Assembly (NCBI RefSeq): GCF_022965805.1
Contig: NC_133101.1
Span: 11,879,069 to 11,943,068, forward strand
Direction of reading: 5' to 3'
Length of the DNA stretch: 64,000 nt
Origin: Primulina eburnea
Taxonomy: Eukaryota > Streptophyta > Magnoliopsida > Lamiales > Gesneriaceae
The position numbers and the translations under genes were made by a program. Under the pieces are notes generated by a model that saw nothing but the letters and a program-made list of their open reading frames with translations, was not told the DNA's origin and made no database searches. Below are positions 1-12,200 of this stretch, piece after piece (position 1 is the first letter of the stretch; every line of letters starts with the position of its first letter).

Positions 1-579
1 GTCCTATCTTTAATTTTTTGGAGTGAGTACTGCTACCTTGGCAAGATACCTCCACACTCGCAAGTATTAATACGAAGGACTTCTATCTTTCCATAACTCG
101 TATGGACTTTTATCTTGCTTCTTTCGGGGCACCTTATTTAAAAGGTAATTCGCCATTAGAACAGCTTCCCCCCACATGTTCTGTGGTAAAACAGAACTTA
201 ATAACAACGTATTCATCATTTCTTTCAAGGTGCGATTCTTTCTCTCTGCAATGCCATTTTGCTGAGGAGAATAAGGTGCAGTTCTTTCATGTTTGATACC
301 GTGTTAAGCACAAAACTCAGCAAATGGTGATTCATATTCACCTCCACGATCACTTCTTAGCACCTTAATTTTCTTGCTAATTTGGTTTTCAACTTCATTC
401 TTATATTGGACAAATTTGTAAATAGCTTCATCCTTATTTTTAAGGAGATACACATAGCAAAATATTGTGCTATCATCAACAAAAGTAATGAAGTATTTAT
501 TTCCACCACGAGTTTGTACACCTTTTAAATCACATATATCACTGTGAATTAGATCAAGTTGTTTACTATTTGTTTTCAA
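1..579 (-). pseudogene. copia A integrase core, partial
   Basis: The rve integrase catalytic core shows HSDICDL (first Asp), FVDDST (context of the second Asp) and LRSDRGGEYES. It continues after a frame break near 304 into the SPQQNGIAERKNRTL stretch, which carries the catalytic Glu region, and then MWGEAV and YELW motifs down to about base 60. The DDE arrangement is that of copia integrases. The sequence is cut by the window edge. Confidence 0.88.
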
Positions 580-675
580 TTGTTCGAAAAGATGATCTCG
601 TTACTTTTGTCTCAACACAAGTTTCACTTTTGTGTTGTTTATCAGTTTGGCATGCATGAATACTTTTCGTGTTAA

Positions 676-1275
676 TTAGTCTACGAATTGTAACATAATT
701 AACATGTCCAGTCTACCATGCCACAAACAAGAAGACTCAAGCAAGTAAGTAAAAATATTAACTTTATTAATCACAGGCTTAATAGCCATTACATTGAGTT
801 TGAATAATCTATTACAAACATAACATTTGCCTACAAACATTCCACTTTTCGACAAAACAACTTTATCTGACTCAAAGACAATGCGAAAACCATGCTTGTT
901 AAGAAGCGACACGGACATCAAGTTCTTGCGGATGTCAGGTACATACAACACATTGTTCAGAGTCAGTTCTTTTCCAGATGTCATCTTTAGAACACATTTT
1001 CCTTGACCCTTGATTTCAGAAGTAGAGGCATTTCCCATGAATAATTTTTCTCCATTCTCAGATTCCTCAAGAGTAGCAAACATCTCCTTGTCCGAGCAAA
1101 CATGGCGAGTGGCACCAGTGTCGATCCACCACTCCCTTGGGTTCGAACCTACCAGATTAACTTCTGATATTACAGCACAGAGATTCATGTTCGAAACCTC
1201 CTGAGAAATGTTCTCTACCACATTAGCCTCTCGGCTTCTCTTCGGCTTCTTACATTCAGAGGCCTTGTGACCCAT
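676..1275 (-). pseudogene. copia A zinc knuckle, aspartic protease and GAG-pre-integrase region
   Basis: The open frame starts in the second half of the CCHC knuckle (MGHKASEC) and runs through the protease active site WWIDTGATRHVC (D-T-G), the NVLYVPDIRKNLMSVSLLNKHG segment and a GAG-pre-integrase segment with LLESSCLWHGRL. In a functional copia this is one polyprotein with the integrase, and the mature pieces act in virus-like particles. The frame breaks near 676 before the integrase, where bases are missing or changed relative to copia B. Confidence 0.88.
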
Positions 1276-1378
1276 ACCATCACAGTTGTAGCATTTTCCC
1301 GTGAACTTTTTCTTCGAAATGCCTCCTTTGAGTCACATGTTCAACCTTTTTGTTAGAGGAAGAAAATGTTCTCTTTTT

Positions 1379-2132
1379 CTAGCTTTCATCATGCTCGACA
1401 ACATTTGTTTTAGCAGCAACAAGAGAAAATAGTCGTCTTTCCGAACTCTTGTTGTTTTCCTCGATGCGAAGTCGAACAATGAGCTCTGCAACATTCATCT
1501 CCTTGCGCTTGTGCTTCAAATAATTTTTGAAATTCTTCCAAGCTGGTGGTAGCTTATCAACAATAGCAGCCGCTTGGAATGATTCGCTCAAAATCATCCC
1601 CTCACCGTGAATCTCGTGAAGAATCACTTGGAGTTCTTGAACTTGGCTGATAACCGGCTTTGAATCCACCATTTTAAAGCCCAGAAAGCGGCCAACAAGA
1701 AACTTCTTGGCCCCGACATCATCGGTTTTGCACTTTCTGCCAAGGGATTCCCATAGCTCTTTAACCATTTTCTTTTCGCAAAACACATTGTAGAGCGAAT
1801 CAGTCAATCCGTTCAGTACATAGTTTCGGCATAAGAAATCAGAATGATTTAATGCCTCCACCTCACTAACAGATTCAACATCTCCCTCGCCCTCTTTGAG
1901 TTTAGGAGCATCCTCAGACAAGAATCTAGCCAGGTTCAACATCGTCAAGTAGAACAACATCTTCTGCTGCCACCTTTTGAAGTCCACACCAGTGAACTTC
2001 TCAGGTTTTTTCACCATGACTAGCTGGGACAGCAACTGCAGTAGCACGTGGGGTAACATGAGGGACAACTTGAGGTGGCACAGTAGGGACAACATAACCA
2101 GTTTTCCTTTGCACACTGGTTTCAGTAGCCAT
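1379..2132 (-). pseudogene. copia A gag (UBN2-type), frameshifted
   Basis: This is the structural gag polyprotein of a copia element. The start is placed at the ATG at 2130-2132 (MATE...), as in copia B. The core reads EKFTGVDFKRWQQKM, then LTRFLSEDAP-like and ENNKSSERRL segments, which are typical of UBN2/retrotran_gag proteins. An extra A in an A-run near 2010 puts the N-terminal 40 residues in a different frame from the core, and a TAG near 1380 ends the core before the zinc knuckle. The knuckle itself (CDGMGHKASEC) is read in another frame at about 1260-1290. The family assignment is firm; it is unlikely to make a full-length product. Confidence 0.85.
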
Positions 2133-2172
2133 ATCTGGAACAAACCACGTAATGAGTAATCTGTTTTAAGTT

Positions 2173-2710
2173 TGTTGCACAATATGTCGAATGATAAAGT
2201 ACTGTAAACTTTTGTAAAAACCAGTGAACTAAATGATAAAGAAAACACAATAGAGCAAAGCTTAAAGTAAACCAAATCGAGGCCTGTACGAAGTACAGTG
2301 TCCTTAAAATAGATTTGTACCCTCTTGTATGTGCTTCGAGAATCGTCTTGGACATCTGTTTCCCAGAATACAACGGAACAATACGGCGAACTGAAAACGT
2401 ACATTTGGTTTATCACCAAAATTTAACGGAGGTCAAATGGAAAGCTAACAATATGAAATGCAAGAAAATTCTTGAAAGAGATAAGATTTTCATATATATG
2501 AAATGAGGAAATGAATACATTATTTATAAGCCCCAAAATGTACAACAAGATTCATGAAAGATTAATTAACACAATTAATCTTCTCATTAACTCAAGAATA
2601 TGAAGAGTCAAAAGTTTTCAATTAGGTCAAGAATGTGGAGAGCCAAAAGACACTCACACATTCATGATTCATGAGACATGATTTTTATTCAAATTGGAAA
2701 ATTTCCAACA
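2173..2710 (-). repeat. 5' LTR of copia A
   Basis: The sequence runs from TGTTGCACAATAT at 2173 to TTTCCAACA at 2710, so it has TG...CA ends. The same ends bound the two LTRs of copia B (25278-25911 and 47401-48020). It is about 538 bp against 620-634 bp for copia B, so it carries internal deletions. The gag start lies about 40 bp inside the element. No canonical initiator-Met primer binding site is visible next to the LTR. Confidence 0.85.
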
Positions 2711-2715
2711 CAAAG

Positions 2716-3013
2716 AACTAATCTTGAGGCATGATCATTTGACCTTCTTTACTTAAACCCCTATAGTTTCTTGTATTCTAAATGAACCACCTATCTATAG
2801 ATAAGAGGATCATCAATAACTGATAAGAACTTCTCCTCAGGTGACCAATAACGGTGTCGGTGTATATGATCTGACACATATCAAAACATGATTACTGTGC
2901 TGTTTCTAATGGTACATAATCATCATTTGTTTAACGTTTTCCTTGGATTTTGACTCGGAACAACTTTTTACACATTATTGGACGGTTTCGCAGTATCTTC
3001 TTCCTATATCAAC
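2716..3013. other. flank between copia A and SFH fragment
   Basis: About 300 bp between the copia A LTR and the first recognisable SFH exon. No convincing exon is visible. The open frame that begins at 2943 continues into the exon at about 3014, but its first 20 or so residues do not look like the family, so I read them as intron or unrelated sequence ending in the acceptor TATCAACAG. Confidence 0.4.
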
Positions 3014-3842
3014 AGATTATTTCCATGTGCATGATGCCCGTAAACCTGCAAAAGGACCTAGCAACTCTCTCTTTTCCGGAGCGATGACCTTAGTAATGGG
3101 TGCTTTTGCTATGGTTTGTATGAATATGCCTAAGAAGCTCACAAATGCTACACTCTATTATAGTTCTATGTTTGGTGTTGATACAATGATTAAAGGTTCA
3201 AAAATGCATATGAGTTACCCGGAACTGCCATTTCAAGTAAGGATTACTTAACAATGATGAGACGCATAAGAGAACTAGAAGAGAAGGTTGTAGCTCTCAA
3301 CCAAAAGCCAGCAGTTATGCCTCCTGACAAAGAGGAGATGCTGAATAATGCCTTGAACAATGCTTTGGAGCAAGAGCTTTCAGCAACCAAGAAGGTATTG
3401 ACTACTTTTCCATTTTTTCTTTCACCATTTGCGCATCCAATATCTTGCCATGAAAAACCAAAGTATTATACCACTTAAGTCAGTCGGTTGGTTACTGAAG
3501 GTATTGCCATGAAAAACCAAAGCATAATCTTTCACTGAATTTGGTGTTACATTTTATTAGCACTTACCAACGTTTGTCACGTCTCACATGGCACTATGTT
3601 CTAGTAAGTCACAGGTGTGACTTCCGATCAGTATAGCAAATAATGCAACTCCCGAGACCGTATCAAAAATAAGAACAGATCTACCTACAGCTCTTTCAAG
3701 TGTATTGATTCTCGTTGAATCATCTGAAACTCGTGAGAGATAATATTGATAGATTTAATCAACTGTTCTTAAATATTTAAATTTGCAGGCTCTCGAGGAT
3801 GCTCTCATTCGACAAGAGAAGAAAAAGTTCTTTGCTTTCTAA
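3014..3842 (+). pseudogene. 3' fragment of a Sec14-nodulin (SFH) gene, frameshifted
   Basis: This is the C-terminal (nodulin-like) part of a plant Sec14-like protein. A segment starting DYFHVHDARKPAKG is followed by a hydrophobic stretch and NMPKKLT, then KDYLTMMRRIRELEEKV and MPPDKEEML, then ELSATKK with a GT donor at 3395. A final exon at 3789-3842 reads ALEDALIRQEKKKFFAF then stop. No Sec14 lipid-binding domain precedes it. One base is out of frame between the first two segments near 3235-3245, and the last exon lacks the usual ELLAYI segment. The NMPKKLT motif shows it comes from a different SFH subgroup than the intact neighbour. The two are convergent, 658 bp apart. Probably a non-functional partial duplicate. 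Confidence 0.75.
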
Positions 3843-4499
3843 GCGGAGAAACCTAAATAAAACTGTGAATTAGGAGGTGTTTTGATTCTTTTAGAGATGG
3901 TGATTTTAGACTCAAGAAACACCATTCTTTGAACTCACCACAGATTTTATGTTTGCTATATTTTTACTAAATTTAAGGGCCCTGTAAATTACAAGGTTTG
4001 CTATTTGTACTAGGTTTCTTTGGGGTGTTTTAGGATTGCATACCTCCGTTGCCATGCCAAGCATCTTCTAGGAAAGGCCAATTAAACACTTCTGCTCTGT
4101 GTTAACCTAAAAAATATGTTTTATTTTGTTATTTAAAGATTCTATTGATAGCTTTTGCTTATGCTTGGGAGTTTGAATAATTTTTCTAAAAGAATAAAAT
4201 AACTTGCATCTGAAGTTAGAGCTCTTCAACACAAGGATAATAGCACCGTACTCTCAAGATAACTATAATTTTAAAAAATATTCCACGTATCTCACATAAC
4301 ATCATTCAAGAACGCACCGTGCAAGACGTTTGCAGAAAAAAAGATGCATATGCATTCCATAAAATTTCTCACCAAAGATAAGTATCATCAATGAAGTTCA
4401 CAAAGCCAATTTTTTTCGAAATGATGATCGTTGTGCTCAAGACATGAAACCGAGACGAAGATAACCTCAACCCCTCGGAAGCTCCAACTATTAACCATC
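3843..4499. other. convergent intergenic region and SFH 3' untranslated region
   Basis: AT-rich sequence between the SFH fragment on plus and the intact SFH gene on minus. The minus-strand side should contain the 3' UTR of the intact gene below the stop at 4500-4502. No other exon is visible. Confidence 0.5.
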
Positions 4500-7400
4500 T
4501 CACCAGCAAAACTTTTTCTTCTGGAAACATGAAGCAGGAGGCAAAGTCAGCACCAAACATGACTATAGCCCCAAGATACAATTATATTTTTAAGAAATAA
4601 ATTCATCTTGACTCACCCGATACTTGGGTTCTTGACTGTCTATATAAGCAAGCAGATCATCTTGCATCATTAAAGCCTCGTGCAGAGCCTGCTCAAATAC
4701 AAATTCAACTCTCATTTCAAAAATTTCTGAAAGATGAAGGTAAGAAGTAGATAGGTAGACTTCAGATCAAGAATAATATATCTGGAACAATCGGAAGACA
4801 AAATACACAACACACTAATGTGGAGGGCAAGAACTAGAAGAGTGCAACATTTGCCAAAACTGAGTGAATGGTTAACATGAATTTTGTCATTTATTATTAG
4901 CTCATGTTACCCTGATTATGATTTTCTTTCTATGTCTAATCTTGGTGTTCACGGATACTTCAGATTTAACATAGCATCAGACAAGTATTATTTCGCACTT
5001 CGTGAGCATTAGCATGAATCAGAATTAGTGACCACACTTAAGTCCTTCCAATCAAAGAGGCTTGTGCGCTATAATTCTTGACAAAGTGGATCTGATGAGA
5101 CGGTAAATCCTTAGTTAAGTAGATTAAAATTGTATATTTTTCCATTATATGCACAATTTTCACAGTTATATCATCATGAAGGATATATACTGGGGATTTA
5201 CCTTTTTGGTTGCAATCAACTCTGCTTCTAGCGCATCCACCCGGCAAACAGCAGCATTCAGAAGCTCTTCTTTCTCGTAGGGCATCTCGGATGGTTTTGA
5301 CTCCAGAGAACTGACCTTGTCTTCAAGCTCGCCCAGTCTCTTGAGGACAGAAGATAGGAGATCCGTCTCTGTAAAAGCCGGTGTTGGCGATGGTGGCCAG
5401 AACTCCTCCTTTAGCATCGTGTCAAAGGCAAATTCCTGGACGGAAGCATCACAAAGTTTCTTGGAAGCACGGAATGATATTGAACGGAAGAACATGAAAA
5501 GGTTCACGAAGAAAGCCATAAGAGCTGCCAGAAACCGAGCCTGCAACCCTTTTGGTGTGATTTGAGAATCCGGCAGTGGAAATATATCTGAATTAAAAAT
5601 TACATTAACATCCTGAATAAATATAATTTTACATAGAAAAGAGAAGTAGGGACATCATGAAAGTATTCCAGGTTCAGCAACTATACAGAAGACCAAGTTC
5701 TTTTATCATTAGAATAAAGTAGATAGGTTCAGATTAAATTCAGCAAGAACTAGAATCACCATCAGCAAAAGAATAAATGATAGATACATAAAATTTAAAA
5801 TACTGTAGAAATAATGAAAAAGAGAGATACAATATCTCTTCACTTTCTCCTGTCATCAACATAAATTGCTATATAATGAAATCTTTAAGGAAACAAGTAG
5901 TTACACTGAAATCATACGAAAGGTTGCCTGATTATATGCATTCATTTCACCCAACTCAGGAAAAATAAATAGAAAGAGCTACCTAAAGCGTGTGTCACAC
6001 GATGATAATGCAATAATGAATGAAAAAGTTATGTTATATGACGAACCAATTAAAGATTTAGGTATTGTACATGAAGAAAAGTATAACCTTTAGAAACAAA
6101 AGATTTTGTGGGGCTTGTTTGCTTCTTCCATCCGGAATCAACAGCCTTGTCAACCATGGGAACATACTCATCATATCCTGAGAAGTTGCCAACATAGCTA
6201 GCCATTCCAGTAACCTTGCCCTGAAATAAGAGAAATATTTTTAGTATAACTCAAAAAAAGATAAAATAACTTCAATTTTTGTGAAGTAGTTCTTAATTCC
6301 ATATTTTCCAAATTTACTATGACGAGGGACAGTGAAACATGATGGTCCCAGAATTTAAGAAAAACTAGAGATTATCTACAACGGCAAACAATTAAATTGC
6401 ATGGCAGACAAAATAAATGAACTTAACTAACATTCATACACCTAAATAGACAGGGAAAAAAGTAAAAACACAGAGGACGCAGTGTTTGTCAAGCAATGCA
6501 TGAGGATTCAGACTCAGAAAACCATCCCAATCACTGAAACTGCATTATAGCCATGAATGTTTAGGACAAATGTTACCTCCTCACGAACTGGAGTCAACCG
6601 AAGATGTGCATAACTCCTAATGGCTTTCGGTGAAGCAATGTCTTCAGCATCAGAACCAGACTCTGCTGTAGAAGTATCACTGCCTTTCAGCTGCCCAACC
6701 CCAATTAGCATACACTTATATCAGTCATACTCAAGAAAAAATGTTCCAAGAAAAGTAAAGTTAATGCAGAATCCTTACCCTTGCGTAGTGAGGCTTAGCA
6801 TAGACTACCTTCCCCTCACTATTGAGAATTTTAACCACCTGTCTGGCTCGCCGTGTTTCACCATTAAGTACCATCTGCAGAGCAATGCCAATCAATCATT
6901 TATCTTTAAAATGAAGCTGAATAGTTTCTAGAAATCTCATTAATGTATCACAACAATCTAAGACTTTAAACATCCAGGTAAGTCAGGACCTTCAGTATCT
7001 CTGGATTCTTCCATGGCCCTTTATCAGAGCGAAGGCAACCCCCTTGATCAGCACAAGTACACATTCCTCCCAGGAATTCAGGCAGTTCACTGTGCAGGCC
7101 CAGACAATATGTTTAGAACAGTTCAGAAGGGATCTCGGTATAGTTTTCCTTTTATAATAACTAAAATCATGAAAATGGTATCACACGAGAAATAATTTTC
7201 TTAATTTTCACCTTGCATCTATAATTTCAAGCAACTTGTTTTGGTATTTGTTTCCAAGAACCTGTAAAAGCATTCATAAGACTAATATACAGATTGTCAC
7301 TGAATTAAAATATAAGTTTGCAAATGACAAGAAGATAAGAATCAGCCTACATGAATCTTAGTGGCAGTCCTGGGATCTACAAAATTTTTAACAGTATTCC

Positions 7401-9762
7401 ACAGTAGCCTAAATCCCGGACCAGCATTGATGATAAACATTTGGTGAAGCGTCTGCAGAAAGGCATAACATTGTAACAACAATAAATTAAACATAATTCA
7501 GTAACTAAGCTAGAAATATGAAGGTTACTTCAGGATAGTTATCGCCATCTATCTTCTGAAGCCTTGTAATGAGGTCCCGGGCGTTCTTGTTAAAGTTTTT
7601 CAAACCCTAAATAAATTCAGAATAAAGATACAACTCTTCAAAAAGACAAAAGACAACGGAGTTTTGAATCATTATAATTAACAGATATGCCAAAAGCTGT
7701 GAAACATACCACACCATGAACATCCAAAATTGTTGTACTTGAATCAATGTGTCGCTTTGCAGCAATTGTACATGCTGGAAACTTGATAGCAAAGCTTTTC
7801 TCAAATTCTCTCACATGGTATTTTATGTAACGGTCAATTGTAGTAACTTGCATAAGTTTGTTTGGCTCAACTCTCCCTAATCTTTCAATGTACAATGGCC
7901 TTCCCTCTTTATCAACGCCATGATAGCCATGGGGGTAATACTTTAAAACTTCATTCAACTCAGCGAATTCAAAGTCCTGATGGGAGACACAATTGATGCA
8001 TTGAATAATTATTAGAACATTTTGAACACCAGTACAACAGGAAATTTACTGATTGGAAATTAAAAACAAAGAAAATTATGTATCAAGTCCAGCTACCTCC
8101 ACAATTGTGTCAGTCCCAAATTCTTTCCTCCACTGAATCATATCAGCCCACATAAGCTTTGACTTTTCAAGATCAAATTTCCTTGCTTTCAAAAACCTGT
8201 AGCAGGTGTCTAAAGATATTAGTATGTTACTGAAAATTTTCATGGCAGGTCGGAAGCAGCTTTAAATTGTTAACCCATGAGTGCAAATGTCATTCTGTTA
8301 GTCGACTCAAGAGAAGCTTCCGACAAACAAATACACATTTAACCACCTCTACTCAGTAAGATATAGAGTATTGTCCAAAATGTCCTTTTGCCATAATTGT
8401 TTTAAGTTAGGATGCAATGCAAGGTGAGTCAACCAAGCTTGAGAAAAGATCATCAGTAATCCCAAGAGCAAATTTTTTGAGCTCGAGCTTTTCTCAAGGT
8501 TCAAGAGCCTATAAGCCAGCTCACTTTGCATCGAGCCCGAGCCAAAAACTTCAGGCACATGAATTGAACCAAGCTCAGCTTATTTACACCCTTATTCTAA
8601 ATCCACAGTGTCATGAATAATTGATAAACATGTGCCAACAACTAAACATAAAGCCGTCAAGAATACTAACCTCAACATGATATGGTAATCATCAAACTTT
8701 TCTGGCAACAGCTCATCTAATATCAAGGCTTGTCGAAATGATTCAACAGCTTGTAATTCTTCAGCATCGCGAATATCTTCTATAGAAACAGAACTGACTC
8801 GGCCATCACTCTTTCTTCTGCCGCTTTTCTTCTTGAGAGAATGCTTGAATTTAGATGATGCATTGAGAGCCTTCTTTTTCAAAGAACTAATCCTCGACCT
8901 CCTTTCATCCTCTGAATTCTCAAAATCAGACTTCCTTTCTCTTCTCTCATCATGTGCAGATGACCCTTCAAAGCCTGTTTACAAAGAAAATACAAATGCA
9001 GGAAGAGGGAAAAAAATTACAGAGAGGCTAAAGGAAAGGAAAGCATGATTTACACAGTACGCATTGTTTTGTAATAAATTTGTATTCTCTTAGAAGCTAT
9101 ACATCAGCTAAATTCACAATTGTACGCAGAACAATGCAACACAGATAAATCCCATTCACAAAATACCAGGTCACAGCAGTTCACCAATCAACCACAATCA
9201 TAGACGACACTCTCCCTTATGACAAGAACATAAATGCATATCAAAACAGAACCTGCAAAATTTAACCAAGTTTTAAAATAGGCCTAAGCATTTAAAGAAA
9301 CTACAAAACTCCATTTTTAGCAATGAATTTCAAGGAAAAATAATGATTTCAAATTGAAGGACACGGAAGTATTGGAAAAAAACACAAGCAGACAATTTCT
9401 TACTGTTGCAGGAAGGATATTCAACTAATACATCAAAGAAGCAACGGTTTCAAGAACTAAGGTCTTCTACAACAAGTGATTTGTTCGCGAAAAAAAGAGT
9501 AAATAATGTTGCTCCTCAGGAAGGGATATCACAATTCTAATCAAGAATCCACCTTCAAAACCAAGAAAAATTAAATCAATACAAAAAATTACATCAAGAT
9601 ACCCCAACACCAAACTCAGAATCTTAAACACCACAAGCCGAATCATACACATCATAAACACAATTCAGTAAACACCAAATCCATAAACCTCGTAGTCAAC
9701 AAACTCCAAAAACTAAAAAACCACTTACAAGGCCTCGCAAACCGATCCAAGGGTCCCGACAT
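4500..9762 (-). CDS. SFH: Sec14-like phosphatidylinositol/phosphatidylcholine transfer protein with nodulin C-terminus (SFH family)
   Basis: Plant SFH proteins move or present PI and PC at membranes to support phosphoinositide synthesis and polarised membrane growth. Fourteen exons with GT-AG junctions can be read: 9762-9729, 8974-8671, 8196-8097, 7976-7710, 7606-7529, 7452-7351, 7261-7212, 7089-6990, 6874-6779, 6690-6577, 6220-6088, 5587-5202, 4688-4617, 4520-4500. They give 1857 nt, 618 aa, all phases consistent. It starts [15 protein letters not shown], has a basic segment, CRAL-TRIO-N (about 90-140), a Sec14 fold (about 150-325; [32 protein letters not shown]), an acidic/Ser linker ([11 protein letters not shown]), a hydrophobic segment (about 476-497), a coiled-coil nodulin-like tail and a basic end KKKFCW. 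Length and order match SFH8-type proteins. No lesion seen; it looks functional. The Arabidopsis orthologue is uncertain. Confidence 0.93.
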
Positions 9763-10524
9763 CGCCAATGTCTTTATCAACCAAACCCCTTCCTAAGTCC
9801 TCGATGATCGAACAATCACCCGCACAAACAACCAACCATCAAGCCAAATCTGAAAAAGCCAAGAACCACACCACAATCCAGTTAAATCAACAAAACCCAT
9901 GATCGAAAACTCTAGCTAGAGTTTTTTTCCTTATCAACAAAAAAAAAAATCCTCAAAAACCATCGGCACAGAACACGAGATCGAATAAATGCATCGTCAT
10001 GCATAACGGTAGTCGATTTAATTCAGAGGGAGAGGATAATAAAGCCAAAAAAAGGAACACGTCTCAATTTATTTATATCAATTTACGATTAGAAACAAAT
10101 AAACAAGCAAACATACGAGTAAGAATCGCCGGTTAATTGAGCAACGGTGATTTCTGAGCGGAGAGACGAAAAGGGAAGAACGGATTCAATGCGGGAGGTC
10201 GTTGTTGTTTAACTTGTCCGTACAGTGGTGGCCCAGTACACGTGGCAGGAGAGCGCGGTGGAATGAACAATTTGCCGGCGGTGGTTGGAGCAAAATGCCA
10301 AAAGACTGAATAGTGATCATTGAGTAATGATTCCGTCACCGGTCTGTGATTTTGTACGCCCTATTTGCTGCGCCTATGGATAATGGTAATATTGTTTGTA
10401 TAATATTTTTTTTTTTTTGAAGAGAAAAATAATAGTAAATGTTTGTAATTGATTTTAATATATGAAATCTGTAAAAAATTAATATGATTTTCATATTGTA
10501 AAAAATTGGACAATTGAACGTAAT
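9763..10524. promoter_or_regulatory. 5' UTR and proximal promoter region of the SFH gene
   Basis: About 760 bp lie between the SFH start codon and the hAT element. It must hold the 5' UTR and core promoter if the gene is expressed. On minus the bases before the ATG read ACATTGGCG. I cannot point to a certain TATA box or transcription start. Confidence 0.45.
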
Positions 10525-10724
10525 TAGGGATGTAAATGAGCCGAGTCGAGCAGTAGCTGGCTCGGGCTCGGCTCGTTTCATTATTTTCTCGGCCCGGGCT
10601 CGGCTCTAGCTCGTTACGAGCCTCGGGTTTGAAGCTCGGGCTCGGCTCGTTCGGAATTTATGAAGCTCGGGTTCGGCTCGTTAATGGCTCGTTTATCTTG
10701 TTTAATGAGCTTGGCTCGGGTTCG

Positions 10725-10995
10725 CCAATAGCGACGGGTATTGACACAAACGTCGCTAATAGCGACGGGTATTTACAAAAACGTCGCCGATCTGGATCGG
10801 CGACGTTTTCCTTAAACCGTCGCCAACGGCGACGATTATACATAACCGTCGCCAATCTGATCGGCGACGTTTTTCTACAACTGTCGCAAATAGCACTAGT
10901 TACAGACATCGTCGCCAAAAAGCGACGGTTATTTTAGACCGTCGCTATTATAGCGACTGTATAAAACTCGTCGCTAATGTCGCGACGGTTTGAAC
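10725..10995. repeat. left CGACGGT/ACCGTCG inverted repeat block
   Basis: Dense alternating copies of GCGACGG-type and CCGTCGC-type motifs, about 20-35 bp apart, in a GC-richer block. Such arrays are typical of subterminal regions of CACTA elements, where transposase-related proteins bind. A matching block lies at 12015-12200, and together they bracket the DUF4216-like fragment. Confidence 0.75.
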
Positions 10996-11487
10996 AAAAA
11001 CCGCCGCTAAATGTTTTTTTTTAAAATGTTATAATTATTTAAATCTGAAATAAAAATATATTATGCTATATAATCGAAAAAAATTAACAAAATTTGAGAA
11101 ATGTAATCATATTATTAATCTGCAAATAATAATACAAGTGTTTCATACAAAATGAATCAGCCATGTAGCGCTACATCTCCTCCTATGATGTTGATTTAAA
11201 ATGAATCAAATTGAATTTCTTAATGTAACGTTGATGAGAATAACGAAATTTAATAAACTTACGTGGAGCAGGCGGGATCGCGTGTCAACGAAAGATCCAT
11301 CTGCATGTCGATGTGTGTGAACGTATAGCTCCCATGACGTTGGATCTCTGCCATGTCGTGCTCGCTAAAATAAATTCAATAATTGTAAAACATTAACATT
11401 TATAATTAATGAAATATATATTTTTTCCAAAGTACAATTCAATAAATGTCACGAACATCGTCGCTCGAATATTGAACTTCTTCTATT

Positions 11488-11898
11488 TCACTTGCAGTTC
11501 AAATCAATTTCGTTGACGTACATAACATTAACATCGACTAGATTTTGAGACGATAAAAGAAATTGAGTTGAGATGTCATGAGGTCCACTTTCGTTGTTTT
11601 GAAATGCATCGTTCGCATCAATTTGATTATGCTCAGTATTTTGCTCAACATCAGTGACATAAGCTCGCCTACGTAGAGTACTCACATGCATCCAATCTGA
11701 TTCTGCTCTCTTCGTTGTTGGATAAGTCAAATACACAACTTGCGAGGCTTGCGTAGGAAACACAAATGGTTCGTAGTATCCAAGACTCTTTTTTCGATTG
11801 ACATCAACAATTTTGTACTTTTTATTAGGAAACACAAATGGTTTGTAATTTCGTCTAAATATGGTTTGTTCTGACATTTTTTTCGATTGTGAGGACAA
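11488..11898 (-). pseudogene. DUF4216-like C-terminal fragment of a CACTA (En/Spm) transposase
   Basis: A 136-aa open frame contains PFVFPTQASQVVYLTYPTTKR, then WMHVSTLRRRAYV and a polar tail. The segment aligns by pattern with the DUF4216 end of TNP2-type transposases; the CACTA element at 26905-40393 has SFVLASQVDQVFYIDDPLQKG at the equivalent place. No catalytic region is present. It lies between CGACGG repeat blocks inside the hAT element, so it looks like a decayed CACTA internal deletion derivative that landed in, or was carried by, the hAT element. Confidence 0.65.
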
Positions 11899-12014
11899 TG
11901 GATATATCTATTTAATAAACACTCAGGATGACTAAGTGCAAATGTTACAAACGACTCTAAACGCGACAATTTATAGACAGTTTGCTAAAACCCTAAACCC
12001 TAAACCCCAAAACC

Positions 12015-12200
12015 GTTGCTTATATTAATCGGCGACGGTTTATTCATAACAGTCGCTATTATAGCGACGGTTTGATGTAAACCGTCGCTATAATAGCGAC
12101 GGGTTTTAATAAACCGTCGCTAAATTTAATATGCGACGGTTTTAATGCAGACCGTCGCTATATAGAGACGATTTATTAAAAACCGTCGCTGATATTTCCG
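12015..12200. repeat. right CGACGGT/ACCGTCG inverted repeat block
   Basis: Six or more alternating GCGACGGTTT and AACCGTCGC motifs. The reverse complement of its outer edge (GCGAAAAAAACGGAAATATC then AGCGACGG) resembles a CACTA terminus, but the CACTA pentanucleotide itself is not there. Confidence 0.7.

Larger units (their letters stand above)
1..2710 (-). mobile_element. Ty1/copia retrotransposon A, 5' portion, truncated by window edge
   Basis: A minus-strand copia element enters from the left edge. Reading from the right it has a 5' LTR (2173-2710), a gag beginning at the ATG at 2132, a CCHC knuckle, protease, GAG-pre-integrase and part of the integrase; RT and RNase H would lie beyond base 1. 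It belongs to the same family as copia B (25278-48020), because LTR and gag match closely by eye. Several lesions make it non-functional as read: a one-base shift near 2010, a TAG soon after the gag core at about 1380, and a shift before the zinc knuckle near 1330. The five bases after the LTR, CAAAG at 2711-2715, would be the target duplication, but the other copy is outside the window. Confidence 0.9.

Noticed and set aside
10336..10937. Frames of 81-102 codons near 10336-10937
   Set aside because: They are made of GCTCGG and CGACGG repeats at the hAT end, are found on both strands, and have no family resemblance.
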